From Helichrysum umbraculigerum (lineage: Eukaryota; Streptophyta; Magnoliopsida; Asterales; Asteraceae), in assembly GCA_949592205.1 (NCBI GenBank), contig CATIUR010000005.1:28227679-28291678 (forward strand): 64,000 bases of DNA, in the 5' to 3' direction. Shown piece after piece: positions 47,842 to 59,091 of the stretch. The translations under genes were made by a program, and so were the position numbers. Below the pieces are notes generated by a model that had not been told where the DNA came from, ran no database searches, and worked only from the letters and a program-made list of their open reading frames with translations. Every line of letters begins with the position of its first letter. The stretch's first letter is position 1.

Positions 47842-47846
47842 CAACC
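47842..47846. repeat. Target-site duplication CAACC, left of solo LTR A
   Basis: Exact match to 50581-50585 on the other side of the LTR. Confidence 0.88.
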
Positions 47847-48433
47847 TGTAACACCCCCAAATTCGTTTAGCGGAAGCGTTTAGTTAAAGTGTTGGGGTGT
47901 CACAATAATAAAGCATGCATACGTATCAGAGCTTATGATTACAACAGAACAATATATTAAGATGCCAAAAGTGTAAATTACAAAGTTTACGATTTATCAA
48001 ATCGCACAAGTTGAAAGTATTATGTATACAAAAGTGGATTTCTAAAATATGACAAAACAGTTTCGGTTATACTAGAGAAATCCATAAGTTTTTCCAAAAA
48101 GTTGGCATCCTAAAGCTTCACGGGTCGCCTAATTCTCCATGTGTTGGCGATTCTTACATGCGCAGCTAATTCCCTGAAAAACATAGTAAAAGTCAACAAC
48201 TAGGTTGAGTAAATTCACAGGTTTTATGTTTACACAAGTTGAATCAAGTTTGTAAGCACAGTTGTTATCCAAATACGTTCCCAATAGTATTGCCATAATA
48301 GTCGAAAATACGTTTAGTGGAATGTAATCCAAATACAAGTTTAGTGGGTTGTTCACCCAGAGTATAAGTTTAGTGGGTTGCTCGCCCCAAATACAGTTTA
48401 AGTTTGGTAGGAAAGCAGTATCCTATTGGTTTA

Positions 48434-48747
48434 CCCAAGAAGTAGGGATTTAAATTGTTTGTCCAAGAAGTAGGACCCATCAGTATCTGCCCAAGCGGTA
48501 GGGACTTCTATGTATGTGCCCAAGAAGTAGGGACTTGTATAAGTTGTGTCCAAGAAGTAGGACTGGCATCCAAGACGTAGGACCCATCTGCTCAAGAAGT
48601 AGAGCCTTCATCCAAGGCGTAGGATGGCACCTTGCCCAAGAAGTAGGGACTTTCTGTTTGCCCAAGACGTAGGGACTTTCTGTGTGTTTATGAAAATGTT
48701 GTTTCATAAAAGCTAGTAATAAAGTGTGTAGCTGGTCGTTCCCCAGC
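48434..48747. repeat. Covarying hairpin array in solo LTR A (loop AAGAAGTA)
   Basis: Ten units share the loop AAG(A/C/G)(A/G)GTA between short complementary arms. The arms change together: GTCC/GGAC (48461, 48548), GCTC/GAGC (48590), ATCC/GGAT (48610) and CCC/GGG (48434, 48490, 48519, 48635, 48661). One unit (48568) is mismatched, ATCC/GGAC. An eleventh hairpin at 48731-48747, GCTGGTCGTTCCCCAGC, is of the type that fills the array in solo LTR B. Confidence 0.85.
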
Positions 48748-49345
48748 ATATTCTCAGTTTAGTTTTTGTATAAAATACCATTTAGTTCAGACAGTTGTAG
48801 TAGTTGACCGCAGTCATAAACAGTTTGTATAACAGTTTAACAGTTCCAGTACTCTAATTGTTCGAGTAAACAGTATGATAAATAATCATATAGTAAAAGC
48901 GGTTATGACAATCAGTAAAACAGTGTCTATGTTTTCCACCCCTGTTCAAAAGCAGTTAAATCAGTAAAAGTAGGGGCTGTGAACTCACCTGTTGAGTTTA
49001 AGTAGTTGTGCGAGTGCTAGCAAACCTAAGCCCAAGTACGGTCTGAAATCTCCTAACGTCCTAAACGTACGAGATTTAATAAGTATGTGGATGTCTAAAC
49101 TAATCATCCATGCTAGTGTTTGTACAACCAAGTCACGTCCAAATCGTTCGTTTAATGTTTATGTTTGTATTTCGTTGTTTGTAAAAACGTATACGACTCG
49201 TTGGTGAAAGTTTGAAATCAACATTTCGATAAAACAAGTATGTTTGAATTGTTTGTAAGGCTCGTGAATCGAATTTGTATAAAGATATGCGTTTCTGGTT
49301 AGTTCGACACTTAGTGAAAACAAGTTTTTAAACTTCCTGTTTTTA

Positions 49346-49702
49346 GCGACGTAAGGTGCGACGCTGGGTTGTTATGCGACGTAGGGTGCGACGTACGGGT
49401 CTACGTCGCATTCAGGTTTTGCGACGTCATGGGTTGCGTCGCATAGGCGACGTTCGCAATTTAATGCGACGTAGTGGGTTGCGTCGCATAGGCGACGTTC
49501 GCAATTTAATGCGACGTAGTGGGTTGCGTCGCATAGGCGACGTTCGCAATTTAATGCGACGTAGTGGTTGCGTCGCTAGGCGACGTTCGCAATTTAATGC
49601 GACGTAGTGGGTTGCGTCGCTATGTGCGACGTAGGGAAGGGTAATGCGACGTAAAGGCCTACGTCGCACTACTGTTTTTGGGCCAAATGCGACGTAGTCG
49701 CC
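49346..49702. repeat. GCGACGTAG palindrome array in solo LTR A, with 45-bp tandem units
   Basis: Repeated GCGACGT and its complement ACGTCGC alternate throughout. Tandem 45-bp units start at 49421, 49466 and 49511; a 43-bp unit starts at 49556 and a partial unit at 49599. The array is very CpG-rich within AT-rich DNA, and translations across it are artefacts. Confidence 0.88.
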
Positions 49703-50585
49703 TGTTCGACGGACAGATCAAAAATAACGAGTTTCGGGTCGGTTTTGGACGTTTTCGGTTGTATAAAACACTAAAACATGTAAATCTAAGTATATTAAAC
49801 ACTAAATAACAATTATAACTTTGAAATCTAAAAATTTGCGGGATTTGTCGGAAACTTACGAGTGTCGGATTTGAAATCCGAAAAGATAGAAATGTAGATC
49901 GGAGTCTCGTGGTCGTTTAATTCCAAAGGAGTATGGTGATTCGGCGTCGTTTTAGCGTAGTTTTGGTGTGATTTGTGTGATTTTTGAATGAGTTTTAGAG
50001 AGAAGGAGGAGAAAAGAAAAGAAGAGAGAGAGAGAGTGGATGGTGAAAGTGAAAGAAAAGGAGGAGGTGGATGGGGTTTTGTTCCCCATTTTCGCCTCCG
50101 TATTTGCGTTCCGTGTTCGTTTATCCGATCGTTAAATGTTACAATATTTTATATTAATACATTTTAATTACATATTTCTTTATAATTCTAATTAGGATCT
50201 TTTTATAAAACCAAATTGAATTAAGTTATAAAATTTTTAAACTTTGTTTTATTTTAATTATACGTTTTGACGTTTTGCGTTATAAAATTATTTGTAAATA
50301 TTTTTGACAAAATATTTATTCGCTACTACGTTATTTAATAATTTCGTTTTATTAAATAATTTTGTTCACCAACAGTCGTACGTTTTTGTCGCGTTTGTTT
50401 TCAAATTGATCTGTATGTAATTATAACTAATTACATATACGTAATACTACGCGTACTAACTAGTTGGGCTATGCTAGACTTACCTCTAAAATGTGTTGTG
50501 AATTCACTCAAGTAGGGAATTAGCCTAATAATGCAAGTGATTAATATAATTAATCGCGTTTAAATTTGCGAGTTGTTACACAACC

Positions 50586-51070
50586 TATTGGTTGAGGTGA
50601 ATCTCTACCGGGGATAGGGCTAGAATTCACCTTCCACTATGGCAGGACCGCCAATCCTGTCTGCGATTTTGGATGATTCTGTTAGCCAAGTGCAGGGAGT
50701 GGGGCAACGTGGAACTACATGGGGTAGTTCCGACCAACGGGGTGGCCTCGTGCTTTTAACATACTTATAAAAAGTAGTGCTCCTGACATGATGGTAAACA
50801 ACTTTACGTGCTTTTGACATACTTATAAAAAGTAGTGCTCCTGACACGCTGGTAAACAATTGTATATATATAAAAAGAAATTACAACATTTTGACATGAA
50901 CAACTTGATTTTATTGAATGTCTTGAAAAGCGATAAACATATAATGGCAGAGGGGGTGATCATTCCCTTCCAGGCTTACATCAGTTGTTCACAAGTAACA
51001 TTTTTTATGTTGGTACCGTATATAGGCCTTAATGACCTTCTTGAAGGTTTATGGTTGCTCAACCCAAAGG
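50586..51070. other. Hairpin-rich host region right of solo LTR A
   Basis: Foldbacks include GGAACTACATGGGGTAGTTCC (21 bases, around 50710) and GGTGAAT...ATTCACC (50597-50633). A 58-bp direct duplication starts at 50750 and 50808; both contain AAAAAGTAGTGCTCCTGACA. No gene recognised. Confidence 0.5.
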
Positions 51071-51071
51071 C

Positions 51072-51340
51072 AAAGCTCATCCTGGAAAGCAGAGCTTAAT
51101 AGCTCATCTATGTCTGAAAGGCAGAGCTTAAAAGCTCGTTTTGATAGCAGAGCTTAAGAGCTTAATATAAAAGCACAACATAATAACTCGCCCATGTGTA
51201 GTAAGTAGAGCTTAATAGCTCAATCTGAAAAGCAGAGCTTGAAAGCTTAATCCTGTTTGATAACTGGAGCTTAATAGCTCAATCTGTAAGTAGAGCTTAA
51301 AAGCTCAATCCTGTTTGATAAATACAGCTTAAAAGCTCAA
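51072..51340. repeat. Array of GAGCTTAATAGCTC-type palindromes
   Basis: At least eight units of AGAGCTTAATAGCTC or close variants (loop TAAT, TAAA, TAAG or TGAA) recur every 25-45 bp. The pairing arms GAGCT/AGCTC are nearly constant, with spacers such as CAATCTG and CCTGTTTGATAA also repeated. Non-coding. Confidence 0.8.
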
Positions 51341-54196
51341 TCTGGATATGATCATAACACGTGGCTTGTGATCCGGAGCAGCGCGCGGGCTACGATCAGA
51401 CCATGCTGATCTTGTGTGATATTGGTTCGAAGAACCATCGAATTGCTTGTACAAACTTGAACATGTAAGATTTGATAAGAATCAACCGTAATAAAAAGTA
51501 GGTGCGACAAAATTCTTTTTTTTTTTTATTTGGTCATCTAATCGAGCACCCAGGTTGCAACTGTAAATTATCTGGGCAATGAGGTGCCACTATATATTAA
51601 ATGACCAAGTTGTTTGAACATATCATGAATCGCATGAATTATACCATTAGTTGAAATAATATGAAGCACGAATTTTGCGAAAAGAATGTGAAGCATTGGA
51701 CTAACCAAGATCAGCAGCATCAAGATGAATGTATGTGCTATCATAAACTTATAGGCTGCATATGCTCATCTACCTTTATTGATTAAATCGTTCCATTGTC
51801 TAATAGTTTGTCTAAAATTGTGTCTACAAAGTAAGAAAATAGATGGCAAGAGCATATGTCTTTTAGGTTATACCCATGCTTTGCTTGTTTATACCATGGG
51901 CATCATGATTTTGGAAATGCTGGAAGGAAATATATGTAGGACACATCTGCTCATTTGTTCATAGTTGCTCACATATAATTGGTCAACAAAAATCTGGTGA
52001 CCACTGTAAATATAAAATGCAAGTCTTATTGTAATTATCTTTATTTTTAAACTTCAAAAAATTAAGACAAATATTTTCGCGAGTTAACGCTTCAGCAAGC
52101 TGTTTTTTTTATTTATTTAGAAACTTTCGTGAACCCATATGTGGGTAGCATTTCTAAACCCGCCTTTTGTGAGCGACGAGGTTTGAAATATATGGTATGA
52201 GTTTTGTAAAGATAAGCAGATGGTGGTCCAATTCTTTGAACACATGAATCCAATCTTACACGTAGTAGTATGTGTTAATTAGATGGAAAACTTACAGACC
52301 GAATTTGGAGTGGGCATAAAGATCAGACAGCAGCAAGCTCAATAGAGCACTGAAGAGATGCAACAGAGACCTCGAGAAAGGGTCGTTAAGATAAGGCAGA
52401 AACAGGCCTGAGATCAAGCCTGATTGTGGCTTCATATAGCCTCGATACATAGGTGAAAGCAGGCCCTGAATGTGGCTGCGAGCAGGCGCGTATATGGCTG
52501 CAAAATCTAAACCGAAAGGCTGCAAATTATGCACGAAAGGGCTGCATTCAGTCATGAGCATGGCTGAGATCAGCAGCGAATCGGGCTGTAAATCAGACGC
52601 AAAGGGGCTGCGAATTATGCCTGCAAACCAGGTTTGCAATCCTGCTACCAAGCAACAACATTGTGCGACCAGGTATTTCTTTTCTGTTGACAAAAATACA
52701 CCTGAGCTAGGTTGGTTCTCGGAACCACCAAGTTGTGCATACAACCTTTAATTAACAACACTCGGCGTCAATCACAAAAAAATATCAGTAGTAATAAATA
52801 GAAATTCAAGTGCAGGTCGATTGGTACGTGGGTCTGGCCATTGGATCAGATTTGACAATGGATAATGTACACAGTCGAGCATATATAAATAGATTCTTGA
52901 TTTGCCCTGGCTTTTGTATATAAACAAACTTGTACTTTTGTGTCGTATAAAACCAAGTCTGATGGTTGTAAGTTAAATACAAGAACACATTTAACTCTTG
53001 CACTTTAGAAGTCATGTTAGTGATTCAGAAACTCAAATAATTGAGTTCTTTACTCTTGAAAAACAAACCTTTGTGAAGAAAATATGTTAAAACCGAGAGT
53101 TTCACACATATCATTTATGTGTGTTTCTTTTCCTTGCTATTTTAGTAGAATGACTTACAAACCGAATTTGATAGATGGCTCAGCAGAGGGCTCGCCAAAT
53201 GGCCTGAGCAGAGGTCTCTAGACGGGTGCAGGTCTGTGATCAGGCAGTTCTAGGCTTGAGATCAGTCGCCAAGAAGCTTCTTTGTAGCTACTAGGATCTT
53301 TCCTTTTTTGTATCATTTCTTTTTGCATGCTGTGTGTATATCTCAAAAACAAATTATGATAGACAGGGACATAAAAGACAAAAGGTCATCAGCAGGTGAA
53401 AGCCATTTTGCTTTCTTGTTGTATTCAAATGACAATCGAATGAGTTATTTACCAACGCTGTAGATACTTGTACATATTTCTTGTGATTTTCTTTTAGCAA
53501 ACATTTTGGTGATTGCAGTTCAAAGAACAATGAGATTTTTGTGTAAGCATGATAAAAGCATTTCTATGTTTTATTACCATGTGGTTTAGCTGAAAATCAA
53601 TTTAGCAGCTCTAACTATAATATGATTTCATTTTTGAACTGCGTTAATCACATTAGGTTGAACTTATACCATGAACACTTGCCCCATCATGGCATGTGCA
53701 AATACTATCATGAGATACATGATAAAACTTCTCATGCCTGTTAAAATTCAATAGCAATAAAGAAAAATGGGTTCATTCATAGACAACAAACTTTGATGAT
53801 ATTTGCCATCATAAAGTGCAAGCCTTGTTTTTAAATGTTTCTTTGTTTCGCACTTAAAAATAATGGCAAAGTTCTCGGTCTTGTATCAAAATCGTAATAA
53901 ACCTTTCATATTAAAAACTTTCCATTGACTTTAAATCTGAATCATTGTTTATAAAACCCATTTTTGTAAGCAACGGTTGCGGCATATTTTGTAAGAGTTT
54001 CCTAAGGATAAGCATATTGTGATTCAGACCCTTGCACAAATCTAAGTGATTTATGATTTCAGGTCTGCATCTAAATTTACACACAGTATTGAGTTTGGTG
54101 TATCCTTTTGAACAGAAAACTTACAGACCGGATCATATGGCTTGGGTAGGTGGCCAGGATAGATAATTCGGGCAGGTGCCACGAGCAGAAGTCATT
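51341..54196. other. Diverged repeat modules, each ending in a G-rich GGCTGC cassette
   Basis: Modules are recognisable by CTTACAGACCGAAT-type borders at 52291, 53154 and 54120. An AT-rich stretch precedes each border and a cassette rich in GGCTGCAAATCAGGC-like 12-20 bp repeats follows it, for example 52306-52640 and 53168-53260. A further module lies at 58821. The cassettes have no coherent reading frame. The unit type is not one I can name. Confidence 0.5.
52857..53172 (+). repeat. Long direct repeat, copy 1 (partner at 58514-58841)
   Basis: About 320 bp matches 58514-58841 by eye, with scattered changes. Shared blocks include GATAATGTACACAGT, TTTAGAAGTCATGTTA and GAAGAAAATATGTTAAAACC, and both end at the CTTACAAACCGAAT border. 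Confidence 0.8.
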
Positions 54197-54201
54197 GCAA
54201 T
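54197..54201. repeat. Target-site duplication GCAAT, left of solo LTR B
   Basis: Exact match to 56920-56924. Confidence 0.88.
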
Positions 54202-54793
54202 TGTAACACCCCCGAATTCGTCTGTTTTGTTTAGCGGAAGCTTTTAGTTTAAGTACGGGGGTGCCACAATAACAAAGCATGCATACGTATCAGAGCATAT
54301 GATTACAACAGAACAATATATACATTAAGATGCCAAAGTATTTAATTACAAAGTTTACGATTCATCGAATCGTACAAGTTAAAAGGAATAAGTTTACAAA
54401 AGTAGATTTCTGGAATATGACTAAAACAGTTTCAGTTATACTAGAGAAATCCCTATGTTTCCAAAAAGTTGGCATCCTAAAACTTCATGGGTCGCCTAAT
54501 TCTCCATGTGTGTTGGCGATTCTTACATGCGCAGCTAATTCCCTGAAAAACATAGTAAAAGTCAACAACTAGGTTGAGTGAATTCACAGGTTTTATGATT
54601 TCAATAGTTGTAACAAGTTTGTAAGCACAGTTGTTTAAATCATATACGTTCACAAATACGTTCACAAATAGTTATTGCCATAACAGTCAGGTAAAGTTTA
54701 GTGGAATGTTATCCAAAGTATAAGTTTAGTGGGTTGTTCGCCCAAAGTTTAGTTTACGTGGGATGTTACCCAAAATGTCAGTTTAAAACACGT

Positions 54794-55129
54794 GCTGGTC
54801 GTTCTCCAGCGGTTTACAAACAGTACCGGTCGTTCTCCGGCCAAATACGCACGGGTCGTTCTCCCGTTCAAATAAAACAGTTTAATACGCACGGGTCGTT
54901 CTCCCGTCCAAACACTGTTGGTCGTTCTCCAGCGAAACACAGTACCGGTCGTTCTCCGGTCAATACGCATGGGTCGTTCTCCCATCCAAAGACGCACGGG
55001 TCGTTCTCCCGTCCAGTGGCCAGTCGTTCTCTGGCGCTAAAATACGTTGCTGGTCGTTCTCCAGCGTTTTCATAAAAGTACCGGTCGTTCTCCGGTCAAA
55101 TCAAAACAGTTTACCGGTCGTTCTCCGGT
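54794..55129. repeat. Covarying hairpin array in solo LTR B (loop TCGTTCT), 12 units
   Basis: Twelve 17-base units have a 5-base arm, the loop TCGTTCT and a complementary 5-base arm. Starts: 54794, 54825, 54851, 54891, 54917, 54944, 54969, 54996, 55019, 55049, 55080, 55113. Stems are GCTGG/CCAGC (two), GTTGG/CCAGC with a G-T pair (one), ACCGG/CCGGT (three, plus one with outer mismatch), ACGGG/CCCGT (three), ATGGG/CCCAT (one) and GCCAG/CTGGC (one). The loop is invariant in all twelve, while arms change on both sides so as to keep pairing. Spacers are irregular, 8-29 bases. Confidence 0.93.
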
Positions 55130-55746
55130 CTTGTTAAAACAGTTTGTCGAATAGTTTATCATGTTTGGTTAGTTTATAGTATGAAAATGTCATTTCATAA
55201 ACAAAGTTCACACAACAGTTCAATAGTTCAAAGTACTCTAATAGTTCGAGTAAAACACGTATGATAAACAATCATGTAAGTAAGAGCAGTTATGGCAATT
55301 AATAAAACAGTTAAACAGTTTAAACAGTTGACTATGTTTTCCACCCCAAAGTAGTTAAAACAGTAAAAGTAGGGGCTGTGAACTCACCTGTTGAGTTAAG
55401 TAGTTGTGCGAGTGCTAGCAAAGCCTAAGCCCAAGTACAGTCCGAGATCTCCTAACGTCCTAACCGTACGAGATTTAATAAGTAATGTGGATGTCCTAGT
55501 CGATCACCCATGCTAGTGTTCGTACAACCAAGTCATGTCCAAATCGTTCGGTTAAATGTTTAAGTTTGTATTTCGTTGTTTGTGAAAATGTATACGACTC
55601 GTTGGTGATAGTTTGAAATCATAATTTCAGCAAAATAAGTGTGTTTGTAATGTTTGTATCGTTCGTATATCGTATCGTATGTAAATATTCGTTTCCGGTT
55701 AAGTTCAACACTTAGTTCAAAAATAAGTTGCAAGTTTTCTGTTTTT

Positions 55747-56021
55747 GGCGACACTGGTCTAGTGTCGCTATAGGCGACACTAGTTAGGCGACACTTACTG
55801 AGTGTCGCTAGATTTCTGATTTTCAATTGAGTAGCGACACTTGGTTAGTGTCGCTATAGGCGACACTTGTTCAATTATGGCGTCACTAAAGTAGTGTCGC
55901 TAGGATGGATCTGGTTAAGTATTTCGGCGACACTTAAGTAGTGTCGCTATAGGGGCGACACTTAGGCATAGCGACACTTAGCTAGTGTCGCTAGCACTGT
56001 TTTTGGCACATAACGACACTT
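55747..56021. repeat. GCGACACT/AGTGTCGC palindrome array in solo LTR B
   Basis: Alternating GCGACACT and AGTGTCGC motifs form repeated foldbacks. It occupies the same place in the LTR as the GCGACGTAG array of LTR A, with nearly the same flanks (TTTTCTGTTTTTGG before, CTGTTCGACG after). Confidence 0.88.
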
Positions 56022-56924
56022 CCAACTGTTCGACGAACAGCTTGAAAAAGTCAGGTTTTTGGTCGATTTTGGACGTTTTCGGTTGTATAAATCACTAAAA
56101 CATGGTAATCTAAGTATACTAAACATGAAACATGAAAGAAAACTTCGAAATCTAAGGATTTGCGGGATTTGTCGGAAACTTACGAGTGTCAGATTTGAAA
56201 TCCGAAAAGGTAAAAAGGTAGATCGTGATCTCGTGAACGTTTTTCCTAAAGAAGCTCGGTGATTCTTGACGTTTTTGTGGTAGTTTTTGTGGTTTTTGTG
56301 TGATTTTGGTGGTGGGTTTTAGAGTGAGAAAGAGATAGAGAAAGTGAGAGATAGAGAGAGAAGATGAAAGATGGAAATGAAAGGAAGAAAGGGTGGGGAG
56401 GTGGGTTTTGGTAGGTGATTTGCCTCCCTCCTCATCTTGTGGTATTTTACCCGTGTTCGTTTACCCGATCGTTAATGTTACTTTATTTTAACTAATATAT
56501 TTTTTTAATTACATATTTCATTTTATTTTTAATTAGGATCTTTTTATGAAACCAAATTAATTTAGTTATAAAATTTTAACTTTGTTTTATTTTAACTATA
56601 CAAGTTTACGTTTTACATTATAAAATGATATGTAAATATTATCGACATAATATTTAATTGTTAATATCGTTATTTAAATATTTCGTTTTATTAAATAATT
56701 TTGTTCACCAACAGTCACATATTTTTGTCGCGTTTGTTTCCAATTCGATTCGTATGTAATTACATCTAATTACAAATAAGTAATACTAAGCGTATCAACT
56801 AGTTGGGCTTTGCTAGACTTACCTCTAAAATGTGTTGTGAATTCACTCAAGTAGGGAATTAGCCTAAAAATGCGTGCAATTAACGTTAATAATCGCGTTT
56901 AAATTTGCGAAGTGTTACAGCAAT

Positions 56925-57716
56925 GATGGTTCAAGCAAGGTCACGAGCAGATAGTTCACGTAGGAGGCATGGGCAGATGAATTGCAAGGATGATGGGGCC
57001 AGTGGATTGTATGATGGCCCAAGCAGAGATCAGGCCAATGAGTAGCCGATAGGCCCTCCTGATCATGCCAATCGAGTAGGCGAACGAAACATGGCAGCCA
57101 ATTAAGCCCTGCATTTTCTTGAACACCTAACGTACAACCCATCAAGGTCAATATTGCACCATGGTTCCCCCAGTTCAATATTGCTAACACTGTTTAGTAG
57201 TGTTGAACTTAAAATGACAATACATCGCCTTGATTCTTGTACAATAAACTTGCACGGGTGCGATCAAAACGATAGGTGGGCTGTTACCATGGGCAATCTG
57301 TGAGCTGCGACTACGATCAAATCTGTTACTGACTTTGTGTGGTATGTTCAAGACCACCAGATTGATTTTAAATAAACCAAATGCAGCAGATAGCTTGGTA
57401 GGTAGCTCAAGAAGGTTTCTCGAGCAAGCCCAAAAGAGGCTACCAGCATGCCTTGAAATGTGGCTGCAAATCAGCCTGGCAATGTGGCTATGATCCCTTG
57501 AATGCTGCTATAATTGAGGCCTGAAGAGGGCTGCAATTAGGCTCGAAAATGGGCTGCAAATGGACCCTGAGGTGGGCTGCAAAGCAGGCCTGGAAATGGT
57601 GATAGTCCGAGCAAGTGGCTCGACAGATCTTAACGATCAACATTGTAAGGCATCGCGATCAAGGGCAGAGAACCCAGTCTTAACAAATGAAGTATAGAGC
57701 GTTGTGTAAAACAATA
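56925..57716. other. Host region between solo LTR B and a hAT MITE
   Basis: It continues the GGCTGC cassette interrupted by LTR B. A third CCCCCAGTTC...GAACTT foldback is at about 57169-57211. From 57430 to 57620 GGCTGCAA/CAGGCCTG repeats dominate. No gene recognised. Confidence 0.45.
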
Positions 57717-57724
57717 GTGACCAA

Positions 57725-58144
57725 CAGTGGCGGATCCAGGAATTTAAGGCGTGGGGGGCATAAATTAGCTCACAAATAGAAGATCACAAAAACTACGCAA
57801 AAAACAACAGAACACCCAAAAGCAGTTCAAATAGCATCGAAACAACCACATGTAACATGTAAGCAGCAATCAAATAACATGAATCAAGGTAAAAATAAGC
57901 CCATATTTCTTGAAAAGTAATAGTCAATTAATTGGCATGGTAAAAATGAGCCCAGCCCATATTTCTTTGTATTTATAGTCCTGATAGGGTCTGATTGTAA
58001 TTACATAAAAAGTTCACTTAAAGACTTGGGGGCCCAATAGTATTTATAATGAGAGTCCATTAGAAAATTAGAAAATTTCTTTGTTACTGGGCCAAAGTCA
58101 GGGGGGCCCGGGAACCCCCTTGTTGTGGGCTGGATCCGCCCCTG
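57725..58144. mobile_element. hAT-type MITE, 420 bp
   Basis: The ends CAGTGGCGGATCCAGG and (reverse) CAGGGGCGGATCCAG are hAT-type inverted repeats. The 8-bp duplication GTGACCAA is exact at 57717-57724 and 58145-58152. Non-coding inside. Confidence 0.92.
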
Positions 58145-58152
58145 GTGACCAA

Positions 58153-59091
58153 GAGTAGTGGTACACTGGTACTTGAAACCCACATTGTAGATTTGCCCTT
58201 GGGATTTACTGAGCACCAACATTGTTACTTGTCTTGTCTAATCAGTAGCTTGTTTCATAGATTTGAGAGATGCATTTCAGCATCTTACAACCATTTAAAT
58301 CAAGGAGCGATTACTAATGATAGTACAATCCCATGAAGCTTTTAGGAAGCAGTGAGTGTTTAGCAACATGTTTGAGATTCAGGGTACATATAAGCTTGTA
58401 CATAATGCATTAGAACATGTAAAGTATACAAAATATGACATCTTTAGAATAAGCATCTAGCCACGTTTTTGGATATGGCCATTTATTGTTATTTATTCGC
58501 GTATAGCACATTTGATAATGTACACAGTTGGGTGAATAATAAATGGATTCTTGCTTTGCTCTTGGGTTTTTATTAGAATGGAAAAATGACACACAAACAT
58601 TTATATTTGTTTAGTGTGAAAACCATGTCTGGTGGTGTTAATTTAAATACAAGAGAATATATACTTGCTCTTTAGAAGTCATGTTACTGATTCATAAACT
58701 CTAAACAATTGAATTCTTTTACTCTTGAAAAGTAAACGTTTGTGAAGAAAATATGTTAAAACCAAGGGTTTCACACATATCATGTAAGTGTGCTTCTTTT
58801 CTTGCTATTTAGTAAGATGACTTACAAACCGAATGTGACAGGGGTTACGTGCCTGCCGAAAAGAGGCAGGGGATATAGGCCATCTGAAGAGGAAGCGCTT
58901 ACGATCGTGCTGAATAAGCAGGGATGCAGTAGGGCTGAAATTAGCATCGCAAAGAGCTACGATCAGGCTTAACTATGACTGCAAGGCAATCGAAAATGCC
59001 CCTACAACCAAGCCTTGAATGTGGTTGCGATCAAATCAGAATGGTGGCTGCCATCAGGCCCGAGAGTGGCTGGGCAGTCACGAACGAGCTG
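58153..59091. other. Host region module up to solo LTR C
   Basis: It includes the second copy of the long direct repeat (58514-58841), then a GGCTGC-type cassette from 58842. No gene recognised. Confidence 0.45.

Larger units (their letters stand above)
47847..50580 (-). mobile_element. Solo LTR A (2734 bp) of a Ty3/gypsy-type element
   Basis: The ends are TGTAACACCCCC and GTTGTTACA, flanked by the 5-bp duplication CAACC. No polypurine tract, primer site or second LTR is attached, so this is a solo LTR left by LTR-LTR recombination. I place it on the minus strand because the reverse reading starts TGTAACAACTCGCAAATTT and ends GGGGGTGTTACA, like the other Ty3/gypsy LTRs here. It holds two hairpin arrays (48434-48747 and 49346-49702) and a GA-rich tract (about 49990-50070). 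Its outer parts closely match solo LTR B. Confidence 0.9.
54202..56919 (-). mobile_element. Solo LTR B (2718 bp), sister family of LTR A
   Basis: The ends TGTAACACCCCC and AGTGTTACA are flanked by GCAAT. No internal element remains. The outer segments match LTR A closely (for example the region with AAGCATGCATACGTATCAGAGC, 22 bases, near both left ends, and the last 250 bp). The central hairpin arrays differ in sequence. Orientation is taken as minus for the same reasons as LTR A. Confidence 0.9.

Noticed and set aside
49356..49669. Arg-rich open frames on both strands
   Set aside because: They are translations of the GCGACGTAG tandem repeat, present in several frames at once.
52292..52744. 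150-codon minus-strand frame
   Set aside because: It crosses the GGCTGC cassette repeats, has no domain, and the equivalent frames in sister modules are broken.
54794..55129. CRISPR-like array (short repeats with spacers)
   Set aside because: The repeats are inside a eukaryotic LTR, spacers are irregular (8-29 bases) and similar to each other, stems vary between units, and no cas-like gene exists.
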